In this document: in pieces, positions 63,609-64,000 of the stretch
Numbering within the stretch: the stretch's first letter is position 1
Layout of the letters: every line of letters starts with the position of its first letter
Notes under the pieces: model-generated
The model's database searches: none
Told to the model about the DNA's origin: nothing
What the model saw: only the letters and a program-made list of their open reading frames with translations
Assembly (NCBI RefSeq): GCF_014069575.1
Contig: NZ_CP059675.1
Span: 496,001-560,000, forward strand
DNA: 64,000 nt
Direction: 5' to 3'
Origin: Schaalia sp. JY-X169
GTDB taxonomy: Bacteria; Actinomycetota; Actinomycetes; Actinomycetales; Actinomycetaceae
Position numbers and translations under genes: made by a program

Positions 63609-64000
63609 TGGCTATACGCAAATATAATCCGACGACTCCTGGTCGTCGCCACGGGAGCGTCTCAGACTTCTCTGAGATCACGCGCTCTTACCCTGAGAAG
63701 TCTCTGGTGCGTCCGATCACGAAGACTGGTGGACGTAACTCCTACGGACGAGTCACTTCCCGCCACCGCGGTGGCGGCCACAAGCGTGCGTACCGTTTGA
63801 TTGACTTCAAGCGGAATGACAAAGATGGCGTACCAGCACGTGTTGCGCAGATCGAATACGATCCCAACCGCACTGCTAACATCGCTCTGCTGCACTACGC
63901 AGACGGAGAGAAGCGTTACATCATCGCTCCTCAGGGCGTGACGGTTGGAACGGTTATTGAGAACGGTCCTAAGGCCGATATCAAGCCGGGTAACAACCTG
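63609..64000 (+). CDS. rplB: Ribosomal protein L2 (3' end beyond window)
   Basis: Starts at ATG 63609 with GTAGAAG upstream and stays open to the window end, giving 130 of about 278 residues. [39 protein letters not shown] and [24 protein letters not shown] are characteristic L2. It is needed for peptidyl-transferase function. Confidence 0.97.

Overview
The window looks like chromosomal DNA of a high-GC Gram-positive bacterium, most likely a host-associated member of the Actinomycetaceae. Support comes from the actinobacterial gene order argS-(thrB)-rho-rpmE-prfA-prmC-tsaC-wecA-atpI-atpBEFHAGDC-DUF2550-nucS, the mismatch endonuclease NucS, the GlgE/maltokinase glycogen pathway, an Eis-type acetyltransferase, frequent GTG/TTG starts and overlapping stop/start codons. 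I saw no rRNA, tRNA, CRISPR array, insertion sequence or phage gene. The family-level assignment is inference.

Layout. 1-13.9 kb is accessory: an Eis-like acetyltransferase; a cystine-type symporter behind a Cys/Met-rich leader peptide; a threonine-synthase-like enzyme with a gutted BCCT transporter; an MFS transporter; a decayed glycoside utilisation locus (GH27, GH5, GH1 remnants around a TetR regulator with a perfect palindromic operator); then small GNAT, CBS, Gfo/Idh/MocA, XRE and hypothetical genes. 14-34.9 kb is conserved housekeeping: argS, a CYTH protein, a homoserine-kinase relic, rho, rpmE, prfA, prmC, tsaC, wecA, the complete ATP synthase operon, DUF2550, nucS and nagA. 35-38.3 kb holds a membrane protein, a lipoprotein and a redox-dead thioredoxin/TPR protein. 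38.7-48.2 kb is glycogen/alpha-glucan metabolism (glgE-mak-glgB on the minus strand, glgP on the plus strand) and trpS. 48.3-54.2 kb is a ruined galacto-oligosaccharide locus: a nucleotidyltransferase, a GHMP kinase with an internal amber codon, a frameshifted GH112 lacto-N-biose/galacto-N-biose phosphorylase, and remnants of its ABC importer. 54.2-61 kb has glgX, etfBA, a cysteine desulfurase and mnmA. The end is the S10 ribosomal operon with a long leader (rpsJ-rplC-rplD-rplW-rplB, the last cut by the window edge).

How it fits together. Intact core genes sit beside accessory sugar and osmolyte genes that have lost blocks of coding sequence. Alignment from memory suggests internal deletions in at least seven loci, plus one nonsense codon and one homopolymer tract. 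This reads as reductive evolution of glycan scavenging while glycogen storage, sulfur delivery (desulfurase-MnmA, cystine uptake) and energy genes are kept. The most interesting items are the leader-peptide-controlled symporter, the ThrB relic that has lost its phosphate loop but stays open for 310 codons, the series of partial deletions, and three very long perfect inverted repeats between convergent genes. I did not find a convincing multi-gene system of unknown type.
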